Below are positions 33,519 to 42,785 of a DNA stretch of 64,000 bases, one piece after another. Numbering within the stretch: position 1 is the stretch's first letter; every line of letters starts with the position of its first letter. The stretch lies in NCBI RefSeq assembly GCF_032714615.1, contig NZ_JAWDKA010000004.1, forward strand, positions 124,001-188,000, given 5' to 3'. The stretch comes from Methanorbis furvi (GTDB lineage Archaea > Halobacteriota > Methanomicrobia > Methanomicrobiales > Methanocorpusculaceae). A program made the position numbers and the translations under genes. The notes under the pieces are model-generated. The model was given only the letters and a program-made list of their open reading frames with translations. It ran no database searches and was not told the DNA's origin.

Positions 33519-34021
33519 AACGAGGCCTCTACGTTGGAAGATTTCAGCCCTATCACAACGGCCACAACGCCGTGATTGACAGCATCGCCCACGACGTCGA
33601 CGAACTCATCATCGGAATCGGCAGTGCAGAGATCAGTCACGATCTCCGCCACCCTTTCACCGCAGGCGAACGCGTCCTCATGATCAGTCGCGCCCTCAAA
33701 AATATCGACATCCCCATCTACATCATTCCTCTGGAGGACGTCAAGCGAAATGCCCTCTGGGTCTCCCATGTCAAATCCATGACGCCGCCCTTTGACACCG
33801 TTTATACCTCAAACCCGCTCGTCATCCAGCTCTTCCGCGAAGCAGGAATAACCGTCACCTCGCCTCCCATGTATCAGAGAGAAATGCTCTCCGGAACATC
33901 AATTCGTGCCCGCATGATCGCAGGCGAAAACTGGGACGAATGCGTTCCGCCGGAAGTCGCAGACGTCATCCGGGAAATTCACGGCATTGACCGTATCCGC
34001 CAGATCGCCAAAACCGACTGA
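33515..34021 (+). CDS. nadM: archaeal nicotinamide-nucleotide adenylyltransferase NadM
   Basis: A 168-residue nucleotidyltransferase. [20 protein letters not shown] carries the GxFxPxHxGH motif, and [12 protein letters not shown] is the second ATP-binding motif (ISTxxR type) expected at the C-terminal end. It joins nicotinamide or nicotinate mononucleotide to AMP, making NAD or its acid form. Length and motifs are normal for archaeal NadM. It is translationally coupled to larB. The next gene starts 67 bases later. Confidence 0.93.
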   Translation: MKRGLYVGRFQPYHNGHNAVIDSIAHDVDELIIGIGSAEISHDLRHPFTAGERVLMISRALKNIDIPIYIIPLEDVKRNALWVSHVKSMTPPFDTVYTSNPLVIQLFREAGITVTSPPMYQREMLSGTSIRARMIAGENWDECVPPEVADVIREIHGIDRIRQIAKTD

Positions 34022-34088
34022 CAACTCGTTCGAGATAAACTATATCGTGACGCGCATCGCAGTAATCGAAAAAAATCGGTGAATATTT

Positions 34089-35507
34089 GTGAATGTCATT
34101 GAAAATCCACTCTATCAAAAACTCCTTCTGACAGCCGTTGCCATAGGTGTTATTATGGACGGACTTGACGGGTCCATCGTCAACGTTGTCCTGCCGGTGA
34201 TAGCAGCGGATTTTGGAACCGACACCGGAACAATCTCCTGGGTCATCATCACCTACCTCCTCATGATGGCCGGATTTCTTCTCGTGTTCGGAAAGTTCGC
34301 CGACCGCGGCCATATCCGCAAAGTCTTCGTCGGCGGATTTGTCATCTTCACCATAGGCTCTGCGGTCTGCGGTCTTTCAACTGATCTCTCATGGCTGCTT
34401 GGGGCACGTATGTTTCAGGGCGTGGGCGCTGCAATGATTGCCGCAGCCGCCCCCATGCTCTGCGTCAAATGCCTGCCGGCACGAATGCTCGGGTTTGCTC
34501 TTGGAGTTTTAACCATGGCAAGTTCGATCGGATTTGCGGCAGGTCCGGCACTTGGAGGAATCCTCACGCATTACCTCTCCTGGCACTGGATATTTTTGAT
34601 CAACATCCCAATCGGCATCGCCGCAATTCCTTTCGCTCTTCGCGTCATCCCCAAAGATGTGCCGGCAGAAAAGAAACCATTCGATCTGATCGGTGCCGTG
34701 CTGCTGTTTGCCATGATGGTCTTCGGCATCTATGCACTCGAAAGAGTTCCGCATCTGGGACTCTCCAATCCGCAGATCATTCTCTGTGCCGCATTCTGTC
34801 TGATCTTTGCCGTACTGTTTGCGGTCCGGGAGCTGAAATGCAGATCGCCTCTGATCAACATCAGAGTGTTTACCGCCTGGAAATTTTCGTCGGTCGTTGT
34901 GGCATTCCTGCTCATCAACGTGATCTACATGGGAGTCATTTACCTCCTGCCGTTCTATCTGCATACAGGAATGCATTTTGACACGGCGGCAAGCGGCATG
35001 TATCTCCTGATTCCTCCAGCACTTACGGCAGTTCTTGGAATTCCGATCGGCAGATGGTCGGACAGAACCGGACGGCGGAGCTTTGCGGTCGCTGCATGTG
35101 TTATGCTGATACTGTTCAATCTGATCTTTGTCATGATCATGCCGGAGATGGGAGTTGTTCCGCTTCTCTGTGCTCTGGTACTGATGGGGGTTCTCTGGGG
35201 TCTTGCCGGCGGACCTGCCGCAAGCCGGATTGTGGAGAATGCGCCGGAAGGAGAGCGGGGAACCGGCTCGTCACTGATGGCGGTCTGCATTTACCTCGGC
35301 AGCGTGATTGGAACCGCATTGTATGCAACAATCTTTACCTTCGCAACGTCGCCGTCCGGAACCGTGGTGGCGTTTATGGATCTGGATCCCGCAACATTTC
35401 TGAACGGATTTCATTTCACGATTTTCGTAGGTCTTGGTCTTGCGGTGCTGGCAGTAGTTCTGTCGGCGGTTGTCCGTGACCAGAAGAGAGAAGAGGTAGA
35501 GGCATGA
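34089..35507 (+). CDS. MFS exporter of the DHA2 (EmrB/QacA) type, 14 helices
   Basis: A 472-residue transporter with about 14 membrane helices. Motif A-like GKFADRGHIRKVFVGG follows helix 2, and an early IMDGLDGSIVNVVLPVIAAD is the DHA2 motif D1. The long antiporter-like GPALGGILTHYLSWHWIFLI is also present. It probably expels drugs, lipids or metabolites with proton exchange. The start is the GTG at 34089, preceded by GGTGA. It is coupled by a 4-base overlap to the DUF362/ferredoxin gene, which suggests a shared task, but the substrate is unknown. Confidence 0.88.
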   Translation: MNVIENPLYQKLLLTAVAIGVIMDGLDGSIVNVVLPVIAADFGTDTGTISWVIITYLLMMAGFLLVFGKFADRGHIRKVFVGGFVIFTIGSAVCGLSTDLSWLLGARMFQGVGAAMIAAAAPMLCVKCLPARMLGFALGVLTMASSIGFAAGPALGGILTHYLSWHWIFLINIPIGIAAIPFALRVIPKDVPAEKKPFDLIGAVLLFAMMVFGIYALERVPHLGLSNPQIILCAAFCLIFAVLFAVRELKCRSPLINIRVFTAWKFSSVVVAFLLINVIYMGVIYLLPFYLHTGMHFDTAASGMYLLIPPALTAVLGIPIGRWSDRTGRRSFAVAACVMLILFNLIFVMIMPEMGVVPLLCALVLMGVLWGLAGGPAASRIVENAPEGERGTGSSLMAVCIYLGSVIGTALYATIFTFATSPSGTVVAFMDLDPATFLNGFHFTIFVGLGLAVLAVVLSAVVRDQKREEVEA

Positions 35508-36655
35508 CCGCAGTTGGTGTGGCACGATGTGATTCCTATGAGAGGGACGCGGCAACGGCAGCGGTTGCAAAGGCGGTAGCCGCGGCCTGCGGTCTGCCGA
35601 TGGTTGCGGGAAAAAAAGTTCTCATAAAACCAAATCTTTTGTCTGATGCCGGACCCAACTCCTCGGCAACGACGCATCCTGAGATTGTGTATGCGGTCTG
35701 CAAAATGGTCCTTGAAGCAGGCGGGACACCAATCATTGCAGACAGTCCGGGGGCAGGTATTGTGTATACGCCGAGGACTCTGCGAAGAGTTTACGAACGG
35801 TCCGGCATTACGGCCGCAGCAGCTGATCTTGGGATTGAGCCGTTCGTTGACACAGAGTTTTCCGAGGTTTCCTTTCCGGAAGGAAAAATGATGAAACGAT
35901 TTTCGATCATTCGTGCTGCAACCGAGGCGGATGTGATAATCTCGGTCTGTAAGCTGAAGACGCATATGTTCACCGGTTTTTCCGGGGCGGTGAAAAATAC
36001 GTTCGGCGTAGTCCCGGGGCTGGAGAAGCCGGTGTTTCATTCAAGATTCCCAAAGTCTGAGGATTTTTCCGAGATGCTGGTGGACTTAAACGAACTCATC
36101 AGACCGGATTTTGTGGTGATGGACGCGGTTGTCGGGATGGAAGGAAACGGTCCCATGGGAGGCGAGCCAAAACATTGCGGGTACGTGTTTGCCTCCTCTT
36201 CGATCTATGCTCTTGATGTTTCGGCGCAGAAACTGATCGGTATGGAGCCGGAACGGATTGGAACAACTGCTGCTGCACAAAGACGCGGTCTTTTGGATCT
36301 GGATTTTGTGGAGGAAACCGGAGACGAAGTTGTGAGAATCGCTGACTTTGCTCTGCCGCCGACCTATTTTGTGCCGCAGAACAATACCTGGTTTCGCAGG
36401 ATGATCTTATCACGCCTGTTTCAGATGGGAAAAGTCTACGCACCTGCTCCACACATTGCAAAAGAGAAATGCATCGGCTGTGGTCAGTGTGTACGAATCT
36501 GTCCGAAGAAAGCGGTTCTACTGCGGGAAGGAACGGCGGGTATAAACTTGCGAAACTGTATTCGCTGCTACTGCTGTCATGAGATGTGTCAGGAAAAAGC
36601 GATTGATCTCAAGAGAGGTTGCTTGGGCGAACTTCTCCACAAATTCGTGCGGTGA
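35504..36655 (+). CDS. DUF362 protein with two 4Fe-4S clusters
   Basis: A 383-residue protein. Residues ~1-280 are DUF362: VLIKPNLLSDAGPNSSATTH, the GGTPIIADSPGAG segment and ISVCKLKTHMFTGFSGAVKN. The C-terminal ferredoxin part has CIGCGQCVRICPKKA and CIRCYCCHEMCQEKA, ligands for two 4Fe-4S clusters. DUF362 proteins are common in anaerobes and are thought to be iron-sulphur redox or regulatory proteins; the substrate is unknown. It is cytoplasmic with no signal peptide. It overlaps the MFS gene by ATGA and converges on the DUF1016 nuclease gene with a 2-base gap. Confidence 0.88.
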   Translation: MTAVGVARCDSYERDAATAAVAKAVAAACGLPMVAGKKVLIKPNLLSDAGPNSSATTHPEIVYAVCKMVLEAGGTPIIADSPGAGIVYTPRTLRRVYERSGITAAAADLGIEPFVDTEFSEVSFPEGKMMKRFSIIRAATEADVIISVCKLKTHMFTGFSGAVKNTFGVVPGLEKPVFHSRFPKSEDFSEMLVDLNELIRPDFVVMDAVVGMEGNGPMGGEPKHCGYVFASSSIYALDVSAQKLIGMEPERIGTTAAAQRRGLLDLDFVEETGDEVVRIADFALPPTYFVPQNNTWFRRMILSRLFQMGKVYAPAPHIAKEKCIGCGQCVRICPKKAVLLREGTAGINLRNCIRCYCCHEMCQEKAIDLKRGCLGELLHKFVR

Positions 36656-36657
36656 GT

Positions 36658-37680
36658 TCACCGCCGTTCGTATCTGACCTCTTCTTCCCGCACAACCCAC
36701 TCTGAAAGCAGTTTCGCGAACTCCTCCTCTTTTGGGAGACACAGCATATATTTTGACGCAAACACCTGCGACTCTCCTTCGGGCAGCGTGTACTTTACGA
36801 CGGCATCAGATTTGTCTGCACACAGAACGATTCCAATCGGGGAACTGTCTCCCTCGTTCATCAGTTCACGCGTGTAGTAGTTCACATACATCTGCATCTG
36901 GCCGAGGTCCTGATGCGTCAGATCGCCAAGCTTCAGATCCACCAACACGAAACATTTCAGAATATAGTTGTAAAATACCAGATCGATGTAAAAATGCCGG
37001 TCATCAAAACTTATCCGCTTCTGTCTGGCAACAAATGAAAATCCCCGGCCGAGTTCCAGCAAAAAATCCTGCAGTGAGTCGATCAGTGCCTGTTCAAGAT
37101 CTTTTTCGTACCAGTCTGATCTCCCTTTCAGATCCAGAAACTCCAGGACATATGGATCCTTGATGATTTTTTCATACTCTGGTTTTGGTTCCACACGAAA
37201 AATTTCCTCTGCGACTCCTTTGGTGTCCCTGCTTGCAAGCAGTCTCTCATAATAGAGTGTTGATATCTGACGTTCCAGCTGACGCGTACTCCATCCCGCC
37301 TCAGCACATTCATGCAAGTAAAACAAACGTGCTTTTTCGCTTGAAACACGCATCAGCAGGCGATAATGCGTCCAACTCAATTCGAGACGCAGTGCGTCTC
37401 GAATTGGAAATAATATATAAAACTGTCGCATCTTACGAAGATTGGTGGAGTCAAATCCGTCTCCAAACTCCTTAGTCAGCCGTTTCGCAAGATATGCAAT
37501 GAGCGATGCCCCGTACTCGGCCCGGTCTCCCACAGCCAGAAATATTTTTTCGCCGATCTCATGATACGCGAGAACCATCGAAACATTTACTGCAGAGTAG
37601 ACTCTTCGCTGTGCTGAAATCACTGAGCCGCGAACGTCGCGGTAGACAGCATCAGAATCGGGAAAAATATTTTCCGGCAT
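36658..37680 (-). CDS. DUF1016 (YhcG-type) PDDEXK nuclease protein
   Basis: A 340-residue protein. The N-terminal DUF1016 domain spans ~1-165: helical with VSMVLAYHEIGEKIFL, FGDGFDSTNLRKMRQFYILF and LSWTHYRLLMRVSSEKARLF. The C-terminal nuclease shows FYIDLVFYNYILKCFVLVDL followed by KLG, the D-x(n)-D-x-K variant of the PD-(D/E)XK core (Asp in place of Glu). The ATG at 37680 has GAGGAGATATTT before it. This family is widespread, often in accessory islands. It is thought to act on nucleic acid, but the target is not established. Confidence 0.87.
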   Translation of the reverse strand: MPENIFPDSDAVYRDVRGSVISAQRRVYSAVNVSMVLAYHEIGEKIFLAVGDRAEYGASLIAYLAKRLTKEFGDGFDSTNLRKMRQFYILFPIRDALRLELSWTHYRLLMRVSSEKARLFYLHECAEAGWSTRQLERQISTLYYERLLASRDTKGVAEEIFRVEPKPEYEKIIKDPYVLEFLDLKGRSDWYEKDLEQALIDSLQDFLLELGRGFSFVARQKRISFDDRHFYIDLVFYNYILKCFVLVDLKLGDLTHQDLGQMQMYVNYYTRELMNEGDSSPIGIVLCADKSDAVVKYTLPEGESQVFASKYMLCLPKEEEFAKLLSEWVVREEEVRYERR

Positions 37681-37856
37681 AAATATCTCCTCTCAAATTG
37701 CGGGTGATAAAAGTAAATGGACCTGAGGGAAGATAAAAAGAACTGACAAAAAATAATTATGGAAAAATATACCGCGGAAAAATTATTTTATTTCATATTT
37801 GTTCCCGGCATTCTTCCGAGACTCCATGGGAGTAAAATATGATTTGTTTTCATGAA

Positions 37857-38058
37857 TATGAATTACGCGGTGTACTATTGAGTAGCGAAGTGTTGCCTCG
37901 TGAGAAAAAAACGCCACGGATTCACACGGATTCCAAATTTGGAATCTGCGTGAATCTGTGGTTGATTTTTCCAAGTAAAGCCAACTCACCACTAATCAGT
38001 CTACATTTTTGTTTCGTGTGTTTCGTGTTTCAAAAAATCGCATCGCGTAACTCCCATA
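37857..38058. mobile_element. 202-bp MITE-like element with IS-related ends and target duplication
   Basis: The left end TATGAATTACGCGGTGT and the right end GCGTAACTCCCATA (reverse TATGGGAGTTACGC) form imperfect terminal repeats. The 5 bases ATGAA lie directly outside both ends (37852-37856 and 38059-38063), which is good evidence for transposition. Inside is a palindrome, CCACGGATTCACACGGATTC around AAATTT. There is no coding sequence. The ends match the insertion sequence at 61483, which may have moved it. It sits 7 bases from the stop of the cyclase-like gene. The remaining gap 37681-37851 shows nothing clear. Confidence 0.8.
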
Positions 38059-38064
38059 ATGAAA

Positions 38065-38880
38065 TCATGATTCATCGCCATCAAATGCAATTTTAATCAG
38101 AGATGGATCCAACTGAAATTTATCAAAATTATTGTTCATACAAAATCGATTATAGTCATTAATGAACCAGTGATGTTTTGCACGAACTCTCGCTGAAGAG
38201 ATATCGGGTTTTGTGGGTAATTTGTCAAGAATTTCTTTATATGTATCTCTAAATTTCATCAGTTTGTTTTTTTTACCTGCTTGCATAGCAGGAGAGTCAT
38301 CCTCATATTCTTCAAGCATCAGAGTCAAAAAATCCAGATAATATATTCCATCGAAATCCTGTTCAAATTTCAAAAATATTACGACCTCTGATTTGGAAGT
38401 TTGAACTTCGTGTATTAACTCATCAGTAATAATTACTCTTGGATAAATGGAAATATTTTGCTCCGCATTATATGCATCGACAAGCCCTTTACCCCAAATC
38501 ATATCTGAATCAAGATAGACATCCCCACAAGCGATCGCTCCTCTAAACATCCACCCACGTTCTATTAACGCATAATATAAGAGATCACTCACTACCCCAG
38601 ATATCCTGAACAACCCCTCAATGATATCAACAGGATCGGTTTTGTTCGTAGTTAATTCTTGGACAAATACAATGTTGTCTGAGAATATTTTAAATTGAAC
38701 AGTCTGAAATTTTCGAAAATTTGGATTATTATCTTTTTGAAGTGCTATAACCTCATCATAGATCCCACGCATTTTATTCAGATTTTGTTCCTGTGAGTCG
38801 TCACCTAAAATAAGTTTAGTTGCCCCTAACAAATCCAAGAATGCAATTATACATTTTTTTGAATGAACTGGTTTACTCAT
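38065..38880 (-). CDS. stand-alone class III nucleotide-cyclase-like protein
   Basis: A 271-residue protein. It shows the order of motifs of class III cyclases: a first metal-binding Asp in CIIAFLDLLGATKL (Asp16), a second Asp in FKIFSDNIVFV (Asp68) and RGAIACGDVYLDSDMIWGKG followed by LVDAYNAEQ (residues ~113-141), matching the RxGIxxGxVxxG...VNxAxR region. About 110 further residues are helical. The ATG has AAAGGAGAAAATACT before it. Proteins of this type in defence systems (Pycsar cyclases) make cyclic nucleotides in response to phage; no effector gene lies next to it. AT-rich base composition. Catalysis is not proven. Confidence 0.55.
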   Translation of the reverse strand: MSKPVHSKKCIIAFLDLLGATKLILGDDSQEQNLNKMRGIYDEVIALQKDNNPNFRKFQTVQFKIFSDNIVFVQELTTNKTDPVDIIEGLFRISGVVSDLLYYALIERGWMFRGAIACGDVYLDSDMIWGKGLVDAYNAEQNISIYPRVIITDELIHEVQTSKSEVVIFLKFEQDFDGIYYLDFLTLMLEEYEDDSPAMQAGKKNKLMKFRDTYKEILDKLPTKPDISSARVRAKHHWFINDYNRFCMNNNFDKFQLDPSLIKIAFDGDES

Positions 38881-39073
38881 AGTATTTTCTCCTTTGTACT
38901 AAAATCATCGAAGAACAGATCTCCTGATATGTCATATCCACACTCATCAAAAATTCGTTACCCGAATCGAATAACGATGACAGAAATAATTACGCCCTCA
39001 CAACAGATAAAGAAAACGAACCATCCACGTGAAAAAAAGACAACAGAATCAAAAACGATTCTGCGGAAAAAAA

Positions 39074-39781
39074 TTATTTCTTCCCGTACTCCTTTCCGGC
39101 GTACTGGTACTTCTCCGAAGTTCCCCCGTGCCTCACAATATACAGCCACTGGTAAATCGACTTCATCGCCCCAAACTCAATATACCGCCGCATCGAAAAC
39201 CCGACCTTCAGATTCGTATCAAGCTTCACCTTTCCATACAGCTTCATCCGGCGGGCAATCTCAAAATCATCACCCGCATCAGCCGTAATATACATCCCGG
39301 CCTCCATAAACAGATCCTTCCGGAACGCAGTATTACAGCCGAGCGTCATATAGATAGTTCCCGTCCAGTAGCCGAGTCTTGACACAATATTGTATCCGAG
39401 AAGAGACAGCTTATGCTTAATTCCCGGCTCAAGCGGATACACAATTCCGTAAATTGTGGATGCATCAGGATATTTTTTGAAATCCGCAAGAACTTTCTCC
39501 AGCCAGTCGCGGGGGAGAAAACAGTCCGCATCAGTTGTCGCAAGAATATCGTACTTCGCAGCCATCGCACCATCATTTCGTGCGCCACCAACCTTCTTGC
39601 TCGTCTGAATAAACACCAGATCCGCATACTTCTCCGCAATCTCGCGGGTCTTATCCTTCGAGTTGCCGTCCACCACGATGATCTCGTATTGATCTCGCGG
39701 AAGCGTCTGATCACACAGACTCTGAAGGCATGCCTCCACGCCCTCCTCCTCATTAAATGTTGGAACTATAACAGAAATCAT
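39074..39781 (-). CDS. family 2 glycosyltransferase
   Basis: A 235-residue GT2 enzyme. MISVIVPTFNEEEGVEACLQ is the start of the nucleotide-sugar domain; VDGNSKDKT and the DxD-type TTDADCFLPRDW bind the sugar nucleotide; ADAGDDFEIARRMKLYG is the late ED/Q-type acceptor region. No C-terminal membrane helix pair is evident, so it is short and probably membrane-peripheral. Its start overlaps the stop of the GT4 gene (four bases), and the three genes to 42062 form one operon for a surface glycan or glycolipid. Confidence 0.88.
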   Translation of the reverse strand: MISVIVPTFNEEEGVEACLQSLCDQTLPRDQYEIIVVDGNSKDKTREIAEKYADLVFIQTSKKVGGARNDGAMAAKYDILATTDADCFLPRDWLEKVLADFKKYPDASTIYGIVYPLEPGIKHKLSLLGYNIVSRLGYWTGTIYMTLGCNTAFRKDLFMEAGMYITADAGDDFEIARRMKLYGKVKLDTNLKVGFSMRRYIEFGAMKSIYQWLYIVRHGGTSEKYQYAGKEYGKK

Positions 39782-40752
39782 GCCAAAAGCCTCTCATACA
39801 AATCCACATGCATCTTTGCAATGCGATGAATATCAAACTGCTCAACCGACGCCCGGGACGTTGTTGCCGACCGCCGCCAGAGATCCTCGTCCCGAATCAG
39901 GGACTCAGCCTCCTCATTGTTCGAGAAAAATCCGCAGATGCCGGAGAACACCTCGCGGAACTCAGGCAGATCACGGGAGATAACCGGCAGACCGCTCGCA
40001 AGCCCCTCCAGAGCAACAATCGACATAATCTCGCCGTAGGAGGGCATGAACAACAGATCTGCTCCGCAGTAGACCGCCGTAATATCAGGAACAAAACCGG
40101 TGAAGATAACATTCGAGCCGGCCTTCGCCTTTCGTTCCTCAATCAGCTTGCGGTCGCTCGACAGCAACCCGTACGGATAACCGCCAACCCACACAAACGT
40201 GTACTCAGGCATCGTGTCTGCAATGTTCAGAAAATCATAGATTCCCTTTCGAGGGGTCTGCTGGGCAACAGTCAGAACAACCGGCCGGTCATCCGAAATT
40301 CCGAGGAACTCACGAAACTCACGACGCTTCTGATCTGACGGAGCAAAACTGGTCAGGTCCACGCCGTTTGGAATCATCGTTATCGGCATATCGGGAAGCA
40401 TGTCCTGCACCTCGCGGGTACTTGGCGGCGTAATCGTTACGATGTGATCAAACTTCCGATAGATCGGCGGGTAAAAGCGATTGATGTAGGATGCTCCGGC
40501 AACATTGCCGGTGTTCAGACGAGGCGTTGAGTGAGCGGTCAGAATGCTGATGCCTTTGTTACGCATCCGGTTGAGATGGACGCCAGGCCCGAACGAGTGG
40601 TAGTGCGTGACATCCATCGAAGGACTTGAGCTGTTGTAGTAGGCCTCAACTCCCGGAACTGCGGCGATGCCTTTGTAGAGCATGCGGGCGAGGGTGGAAC
40701 AGCCGATGTACTTGAACACCCAGTAGTCTTCAACGTAGATGTTGACCTTCAT
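39778..40752 (-). CDS. family 4 (GT-B) glycosyltransferase
   Basis: A 324-residue GT-B transferase. The C-terminal domain has VVLTVAQQTPRKGIYDFLNI and the family motif YGEIMSIVALEGLASGLPVI, whose conserved Glu binds the sugar nucleotide. The N-terminal domain includes GISILTAHSTPRLN and the linker MLPDMPITMIPNGVDLTSF. It most likely transfers a hexose to a lipid or glycan acceptor. Start and stop overlap both neighbours. Confidence 0.9.
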   Translation of the reverse strand: MKVNIYVEDYWVFKYIGCSTLARMLYKGIAAVPGVEAYYNSSSPSMDVTHYHSFGPGVHLNRMRNKGISILTAHSTPRLNTGNVAGASYINRFYPPIYRKFDHIVTITPPSTREVQDMLPDMPITMIPNGVDLTSFAPSDQKRREFREFLGISDDRPVVLTVAQQTPRKGIYDFLNIADTMPEYTFVWVGGYPYGLLSSDRKLIEERKAKAGSNVIFTGFVPDITAVYCGADLLFMPSYGEIMSIVALEGLASGLPVISRDLPEFREVFSGICGFFSNNEEAESLIRDEDLWRRSATTSRASVEQFDIHRIAKMHVDLYERLLA

Positions 40753-42062
40753 TGCCGGTTCACAAAGTCCAGAACGCTGCGAATGCAGCCGTCCATATTC
40801 AGATATTCAAACTGGGAGAATCTGCCGACGAGATCAACTCCGGCAGTTCCTTCCAGATAATTTCGAACGGTTTTGATATTTTGCAGATAGTCGAGGTCGT
40901 AGACAACGTAGGCGAACTTGAAGTGATCGACTGCGGCGTGAACGACATCAGCCTTGCCTGGAACGATGCCCATCCGAACGAGACCGTCAACCGTGTGAGA
41001 AACAAGTTCTGCATCGGTCATCTTGGAGATGTCGTCGCCTTCGTTGTAGGTGATCTCGGCGAGAACTGCGGCGCAGCCTTCAGGAGCTACGTGATGCGAG
41101 AAGTTGGAGGGGAAGGAGAGGCGGTTGAACATTCCCCATTCGTCTTCGGGGACGTACATCCATGAGATGTCTGGGGCAGTTCCTTTGAATCCTACGCTGA
41201 TGCAGGCGATGGAGTTGTACCGGAGAGCGTCACAGGCGATCCTGACGGAGTCAGGAACACCTTCAAGCATCGGAAGAAGAATCTGTAAAGGAACAGTGGA
41301 GATGAACCGGTCTGCTGTGATGGTCTGTTTTCCGTTGCTGATCTCCCAGCCGTTCGCAGTCTTTTTGACGGTTGCTGCTTCGAAGTTGGTGATGATCTTG
41401 TTTTTGATCGGAGCAGCAATTGCGGTGACCAGGGATTCAATGCCGCCGTCTATTGGGTAGGAGAATACTGCCTGATGAGTGTATCCTTCGGTTTCGATGC
41501 CGATCGCGGATTTGATGATGTCGTCAACCGGCGGGCGGGGAACTCTGCCGTCCATCCAGTGTTTGGACATTTTTTCGGTCGGGTAGTTCCAGATCTTTTC
41601 ATTGTAGGGAACAAGGTAGCACTCGGCGATTCCTTTGCCGAAGTTTGCATAGATCCAGTCGCGGAAGTTTTCCGGGACCGGGACTTCTCCTTTTTCAGTG
41701 GCGATGAGATTTTTGATGTACTCGCTGATGCAGAAGTAGAGGTCTTCTTTGGGCAGGTCGGCGAGGCCGTTTTCAAACGGGTATTTGATGTACCTGTGTT
41801 TATAGTAGATTTTGGTATTTCGGTTGCGGGTGTCCCGGTTGTCTTCGAGGACATCCTGCATGAATCCAAGGACTTCGGTGTCCTTGGAGAATATGATATG
41901 TGACCCGCCGGAATCAAAGGTAAATCCGTTGCGTGTTTCTGATTGACAGAGTCCGCCAATCTTTGTTTCTTTTTCAAGAACGGTTACGTCATCGCCGCGT
42001 TCCGCAAGGAGACGGGCGAGGGTGACACCGGTTAAGCCTCCGCCGAGAATTGCCCACTTCAC
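40749..42062 (-). CDS. FAD-dependent amine-oxidase-like protein of the glycan operon
   Basis: A 437-residue flavoprotein. The N-terminal dinucleotide-binding motif is WAILGGGLTGVTLARLLAER, followed by VLEKETKIGGLCQS and FDSGGSHIIF. The size and the W/Y-rich middle (YNEKIWNYPTEKMSKHWMDG) resemble proteins related to UDP-galactopyranose mutase and protoporphyrinogen oxidase-like enzymes found in polysaccharide clusters. The reaction is not certain. First gene of the three-gene operon; the ATG is 172 bases from the ArsC gene, with a repeat arm between. Confidence 0.8.
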   Translation of the reverse strand: MKWAILGGGLTGVTLARLLAERGDDVTVLEKETKIGGLCQSETRNGFTFDSGGSHIIFSKDTEVLGFMQDVLEDNRDTRNRNTKIYYKHRYIKYPFENGLADLPKEDLYFCISEYIKNLIATEKGEVPVPENFRDWIYANFGKGIAECYLVPYNEKIWNYPTEKMSKHWMDGRVPRPPVDDIIKSAIGIETEGYTHQAVFSYPIDGGIESLVTAIAAPIKNKIITNFEAATVKKTANGWEISNGKQTITADRFISTVPLQILLPMLEGVPDSVRIACDALRYNSIACISVGFKGTAPDISWMYVPEDEWGMFNRLSFPSNFSHHVAPEGCAAVLAEITYNEGDDISKMTDAELVSHTVDGLVRMGIVPGKADVVHAAVDHFKFAYVVYDLDYLQNIKTVRNYLEGTAGVDLVGRFSQFEYLNMDGCIRSVLDFVNRQ

Positions 42063-42124
42063 GGTACTATAATGTGTGTTATAGGATTATACTCTTTATG
42101 ATGATTTGGTGTTGCGGCGTTATT

Positions 42125-42205
42125 CATGAGCAGCCCACGGAAAAGCGGAATACACGGACATGTCACGGAAAAACATCACGGAGTAGACGAGAACATCACG
42201 GAAAT
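42125..42205. repeat. single arm of the CACGGAAAA foldback repeat family
   Basis: GAGCAGCCCACGGAAAAGCG through CATCACGGAAATGAATT matches one arm of the palindromic elements at 52588 and 57146. No inverted partner arm is found nearby, so this copy is a half element, perhaps lost by recombination. Confidence 0.6.
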
Positions 42206-42234
42206 GAATTATTTCGGATTTGGAAGAGATTGTG

Positions 42235-42639
42235 TCAAAGAATGTCTGAAAGTTCATCCAGCATCCACCAACGCAACTCGTCTCTCGTTCTGCGGTAGTC
42301 GGAGAGTTCATCTTCACCGATCCATGGTTCGGGAGATCGGATCGGATGAAAAAGTAATTTTTTTGTTTTGGGAAAATGATCTCTTGCTCCCCATGCATTT
42401 TCGCAGAGGACGATGATTACGTCATACGTTTGGTCCGGCAGTTCGGTGAGATGTTTTGCCTGCATCTCAGAACAGTCACATCCTGATTCTTCGAGGCACC
42501 GAACGACGTACGGAGAGATGTTTCCTCTGGCAACTCCTGCCGAACAGATGTTCCAGTCAGGATGAAGTTGTCTGCATACGCCTTCGGCGATCTGGGAGCG
42601 GACAGAGTTATAGGTGCAGATAAAGAGAACCAAAGGCAT
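42235..42639 (-). CDS. ArsC-like low-molecular-weight phosphatase
   Basis: A 134-residue protein. The P-loop is FICTYNSVRSQIAEG (C-x5-R-S), the catalytic loop of low-molecular-weight tyrosine phosphatases and thioredoxin-type arsenate reductases. Conserved CSAGVARGNISPY and YDVIIVLCENA follow. It lacks an obvious downstream pair of resolving cysteines in the usual ArsC positions, though CDC occurs near the middle. The ATG at 42639 was chosen over a TTG at 42663. It may dephosphorylate arginine or tyrosine residues, or reduce arsenate. Its 3' end lies beside the half repeat. Confidence 0.8.
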   Translation of the reverse strand: MPLVLFICTYNSVRSQIAEGVCRQLHPDWNICSAGVARGNISPYVVRCLEESGCDCSEMQAKHLTELPDQTYDVIIVLCENAWGARDHFPKTKKLLFHPIRSPEPWIGEDELSDYRRTRDELRWWMLDELSDIL

Positions 42640-42724
42640 TGAAGAAGTATGTACTGCGGTCAATGATGAAATTGTTTACTGGAAAAAAGTGTAAAAAATC
42701 TCAGGTTTGAAGCCGTGCAGTCAG

Positions 42725-42735
42725 AAAATATATAC
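42725..42735 (+). promoter_or_regulatory. TATA box of the PEGA gene
   Basis: AAAATATATAC lies ~51 bases before the chosen ATG (42786). An archaeal TATA box places the transcript start ~25 bases downstream (near 42755), which excludes the earlier ATG at 42744. Confidence 0.5.
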
Positions 42736-42785
42736 ACTCTCGAATGAAACAGAAAAACATATTCTCAAAAAATTGTGTGATTGGC

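Noticed and set aside
38863-39382. Plus-strand frames opposite the cyclase-like and GT2 genes
   Set aside because: They are Ser/Thr/Pro-rich shadows of well-supported minus-strand genes.
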